From: Sipunculus nudus | Lineage: Eukaryota > Annelida > Sipuncula > Golfingiida > Sipunculidae | Reading direction: 5' to 3' | Length of the DNA: 64,000 bases | Assembly: GCA_026874595.1 (NCBI GenBank) | Contig: CM049311.1 | Location: forward strand, 6,361,676-6,425,675 | Shown: one piece after another, positions 61,648-64,000 of the stretch | Layout: every line of letters starts with the position of its first letter | How positions within the stretch are numbered: position 1 is the first letter of the stretch | The notes under the pieces: model-generated | What the model saw: only the letters and a program-made list of their open reading frames with translations | Databases searched by the model: none | What the model was told of the DNA's origin: nothing | Translations under genes and position numbers: made by a program

Positions 61648-61766
61648 CTCGCTTGTTCTCTCCTTCACCTGATGCCGCCTGGATCTTCTGTGTTCAACTT
61701 GGTAACAAGTTGGTATAGTGTTGGCAGTCTTGTCTGACGACTCTCGGCCAGGGAGCCATATTTATA
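61648..61766 (-). promoter_or_regulatory. possible TATA box and 5' non-coding exon of the minus YHYH copy
   Basis: On the minus strand TTATAAATA lies near 61,766-61,757 in 'gtgggggttataaatatgg'. About 110 bases downstream CAAGCGAG|GTCAGT is a 5' splice site. Another donor, TAGAAG|GTAAGT, is at 59,671. Either could supply the leader spliced to the acceptor at 59,052. Inference only. Confidence 0.3.
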
Positions 61767-62190
61767 ACCCCCACGAGGGGTAGACATCACGACCCGTCAC
61801 GGGATAACACACCGAAAAATCACCCTGTTGTGACGTAGTGTGACCTAGCTAACTGAAGCCTGTGTTTGCGCTTACTCGACCGCTATAATGACAAGGTCAT
61901 CAAGTACTAACACTTAATTTAAGCACGGAACGTATTTTGCACATTTTTTAATATATTCTGTTTAAGGTTCTTCATTTAGTCAAGTATGTTTATATTTTAT
62001 ACACCATAATAGCCAAGATGGAAATGTTATACACACACACTGTATGCATAATATCAATATCAATATCAATACATAGCATACACGCATTTTTTAATTACAT
62101 ACTGTGTTATCACTAAAGATGAACTTTATAAATCGGGAAATATCTACCCTTAATGCTAATTAAGCAATATCTAAAGAACTATTTCAAATA

Positions 62191-62338
62191 TATTTTCATG
62201 GATTTGAGTAAGATTAATGCGATCAAGGGTTGTCAGACTTATGTATGTTAATTCGCTTTATATAATGTAATAAACAAGTGAAAGGATAATAAAAGATGAA
62301 AGGATCCTGAGCGCAGCAGCAGAAAAAGTTTACGCTCG
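62191..62338 (+). repeat. 148-bp direct repeat, left copy
   Basis: Starts 'tattttcatggatttgagta' and ends '...gcagcagcagaaaaagttt' plus about 8 bases. It recurs at 62,754-62,900 with few changes. The pair flanks a GC-rich 415-bp block. Confidence 0.8.
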
Positions 62339-62753
62339 TCGAGCAGCTACAGGTTGCTGTGGTCAAGACCTCAACCCTGTGCGCTCCTTAAGCATGTTCT
62401 CTGAGCCAACAGACGGGATGCCACACCAAGCCAGACAAAGAGCCGCGAGAAACCGCCACCGTACATCCCGAACCGGTGACCTTGAAGGAAAGCTACAGCA
62501 TCCACAGCCGCAAAGGCAGAAGCAACCCACATTCCCTCTACCGATCCCAGCACCGGAGACCCAGCCATGCCATTCGAGAGCCGAACCCGATCTTGTCAAC
62601 GGCAGTGTTTCGAGACGGAAAGCCATTTTATACCTGCAGTTTCGGCCATTTTAGACCGTTTAAGCAAGTTTTTCGTCATCAGCCGGATCCTGAGCGCGTG
62701 TAACGAGATTTTACCCCGGGTTAACGGGTGTTATACTTTTGTAATTAATCAAT
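62339..62753. other. GC-rich block between direct repeats, origin unknown
   Basis: Much richer in G, C and CpG than its surroundings. A 91-codon plus-strand frame (62,379-62,654) and others on both strands are open, but I recognise no domain. Possibilities are a captured exon, a retroelement fragment or a rearranged tandem duplication. The motif ggatcctgagcgc occurs in both flanks and once inside (about 62,686). Confidence 0.4.
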
Positions 62754-62900
62754 TATTTTCATGGATTTGAGTAAGATCAATGCGATCAAGAGCTGTCAGA
62801 CTTATGTATGTTAATTCGCTTTATATAATGTAATAAACAATATAAATGTAATAAAAAGATAAAAGGATCCTGAGCGCAGCAGCAAAAAAAGTTTGCGCTC
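62754..62900 (+). repeat. 148-bp direct repeat, right copy
   Basis: Right copy of 62,191-62,338, offset 563 bp. A small insertion ('aatataaatg') distinguishes it. Confidence 0.8.
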
Positions 62901-64000
62901 TGTGTTAATAAATTATGGTAAGAAATAGGAGTTCGGTTTTGCGTGAATATATGCTGATTAATTTCCGAACTTGTCGTCAGATGTCAGCTTGAAGCTGTTA
63001 ATTAAGATTGCAGACTCGTGTAACTCACCAGTCATGCGAGTTCCATGGGTCGACCCAGAAATATTTGGGGGGGGGGGGGGGGTAGGGAGGTCGATCCTGT
63101 CTCGGATTCAAGATTTTTCTATAGTCAGGAGATCCAATATATAGCTATATTGACGGAGGTCGGCCGGAGGGTGGGGGTGGGGGGGGGGGGGGGTGGAAGG
63201 AACAGAGAATAGAAAATCGAATATGCAAGTTGTGGACTTAGAAATCTTATCCATGTTTCTATGCTGAAAATCTATTTTTGGTCATTTTTATATTATCTAA
63301 CCTTATTTTCATTCTTTTTTTTTCAAAATTATCCTAATGTATCTCATTGTGTGTAATGCCTTAGACCTGTTTTCTTTAATACAGTGAATCTGGCACTTTA
63401 ATAAACTTAAATAAATAAATATCAAATCTTGTATTAAATGCCTGCAGGTTACCTGACACCGTCAGGTCTGTAAACATTTGAGCACAACAAAGGGAAACGG
63501 GGAACACGTGATGTTTGTGTTGATCGGTCAACCTCGTCTTCAAGATGAAACCAGGTACCAAGTTCCGCACAGCAGTGATACACCAACACAGTGAGTAAAT
63601 GAAGTGTGTCCCTAGAACAGTACAGTGGTCACAGGCGAACTAAGTTTACTGTATTGACCAATTTATGTCAGGGAATATATTATTTTGTATATTTAACATA
63701 TTTTCTCTTGCCTTTACTTCTTCTCTATTCATCTATTATTTGGACCTCCCGTCCCCCTAAGGATCTATCACTAACGATTTCTAATATAATTTGGGTTAAC
63801 TTTTTTGCAGCCTCAATATATACCTTGAATGATATACATATTAGGATGATTGTTGTTTTTTTCGGTTTGTATCATATAACATTTTCAGCTTTTGTCAGTC
63901 ATGTGCACTCTTATTCGGTGTATCCATTATAAATGTCAAAATCTGTACTCCATTGTAGAGTTGATGAATAAGCGAATAGTGAGTTCGTGACTGATCTTGC
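62901..64000. other. gene-free end of window
   Basis: Two long G runs (63,067-63,082 and about 63,179-63,193) and AT-rich DNA. A 108-codon plus-strand frame at 63,606-63,932 starts with GTG and has AT-rich hydrophobic composition; not supported as a gene. Confidence 0.4.

Noticed and set aside
63606-63932. 108-codon hydrophobic plus-strand frame
   Set aside because: GTG start, AT-rich composition, no family resemblance and no splice or promoter support.

Overview
The window is AT-rich animal nuclear DNA. It has long spliced genes with GT/AG introns, dense nested repeats and no bacterial-type operons. Several dispersed repeats look like those common in molluscs: arrays built on 'gaccttgacctttgacct', and GGAC-rich tails ending in a small hairpin. 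I therefore infer a mollusc, possibly a bivalve or gastropod. No marker gene here proves this.

Region 1 (about 8.3 to 47.1 kb, minus strand) is one gene, RBM28/NOP4, a nucleolar RNA-binding protein of large-subunit ribosome biogenesis. I traced 19 coding exons with consistent splice phases, from the ATG at 47,062 to a donor at 8,348, giving 798 residues. The 3' terminal exon(s) with the stop codon were not found; they are either in 1-8,348 or beyond the window. The protein has four canonical RRMs plus one degenerate RRM-like unit and two acidic linkers. Its introns, up to 14.5 kb, hold most of the repeats.

Region 2 (repeats). At least ten elements share one plan although their sequences differ. 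Each has a short 5' start (ACTAGA or AACAAG), usually a small palindrome just inside it, and a subterminal motif whose reverse complement ends the element. In several that motif lies in a 3' hairpin. Internal tandem repeats fill the body. This plan resembles Helentron-derived non-autonomous elements (HINE or 'pearl' type); that assignment is inference. They are stacked: 18,155-23,668 contains 18,506-21,907, which contains 18,689-19,863. A TA-flanked terminal-inverted-repeat element (38,514-41,519) contains 39,229-40,810. There are also hAT-like pieces, tRNA-derived SINE heads and several other inverted-repeat elements.

Region 3 (47.1 to 49.9 kb) is AT-rich with no recognised gene.

Region 4 (50.3 to 59.1 kb) is a convergent pair of YHYH-domain secreted-protein genes. 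The plus-strand copy (50,305-52,636) is intact, with 558 residues. The minus-strand copy (59,041-55,586) has identical lengths for coding exons 1 and 2 but carries two in-frame stop codons in exon 3. A third, decayed plus-strand 3' fragment lies between them (about 54,400-54,790). The tails of the two long copies have diverged into different repeat arrays; the minus copy has about 14 units of 57 bp.

Region 5 (59.1 to 64 kb) holds microsatellites, an 885-bp inverted-repeat element, a possible TATA-driven 5' exon for the minus YHYH copy, and a GC-rich block flanked by 148-bp direct repeats. No further protein-coding gene could be supported.
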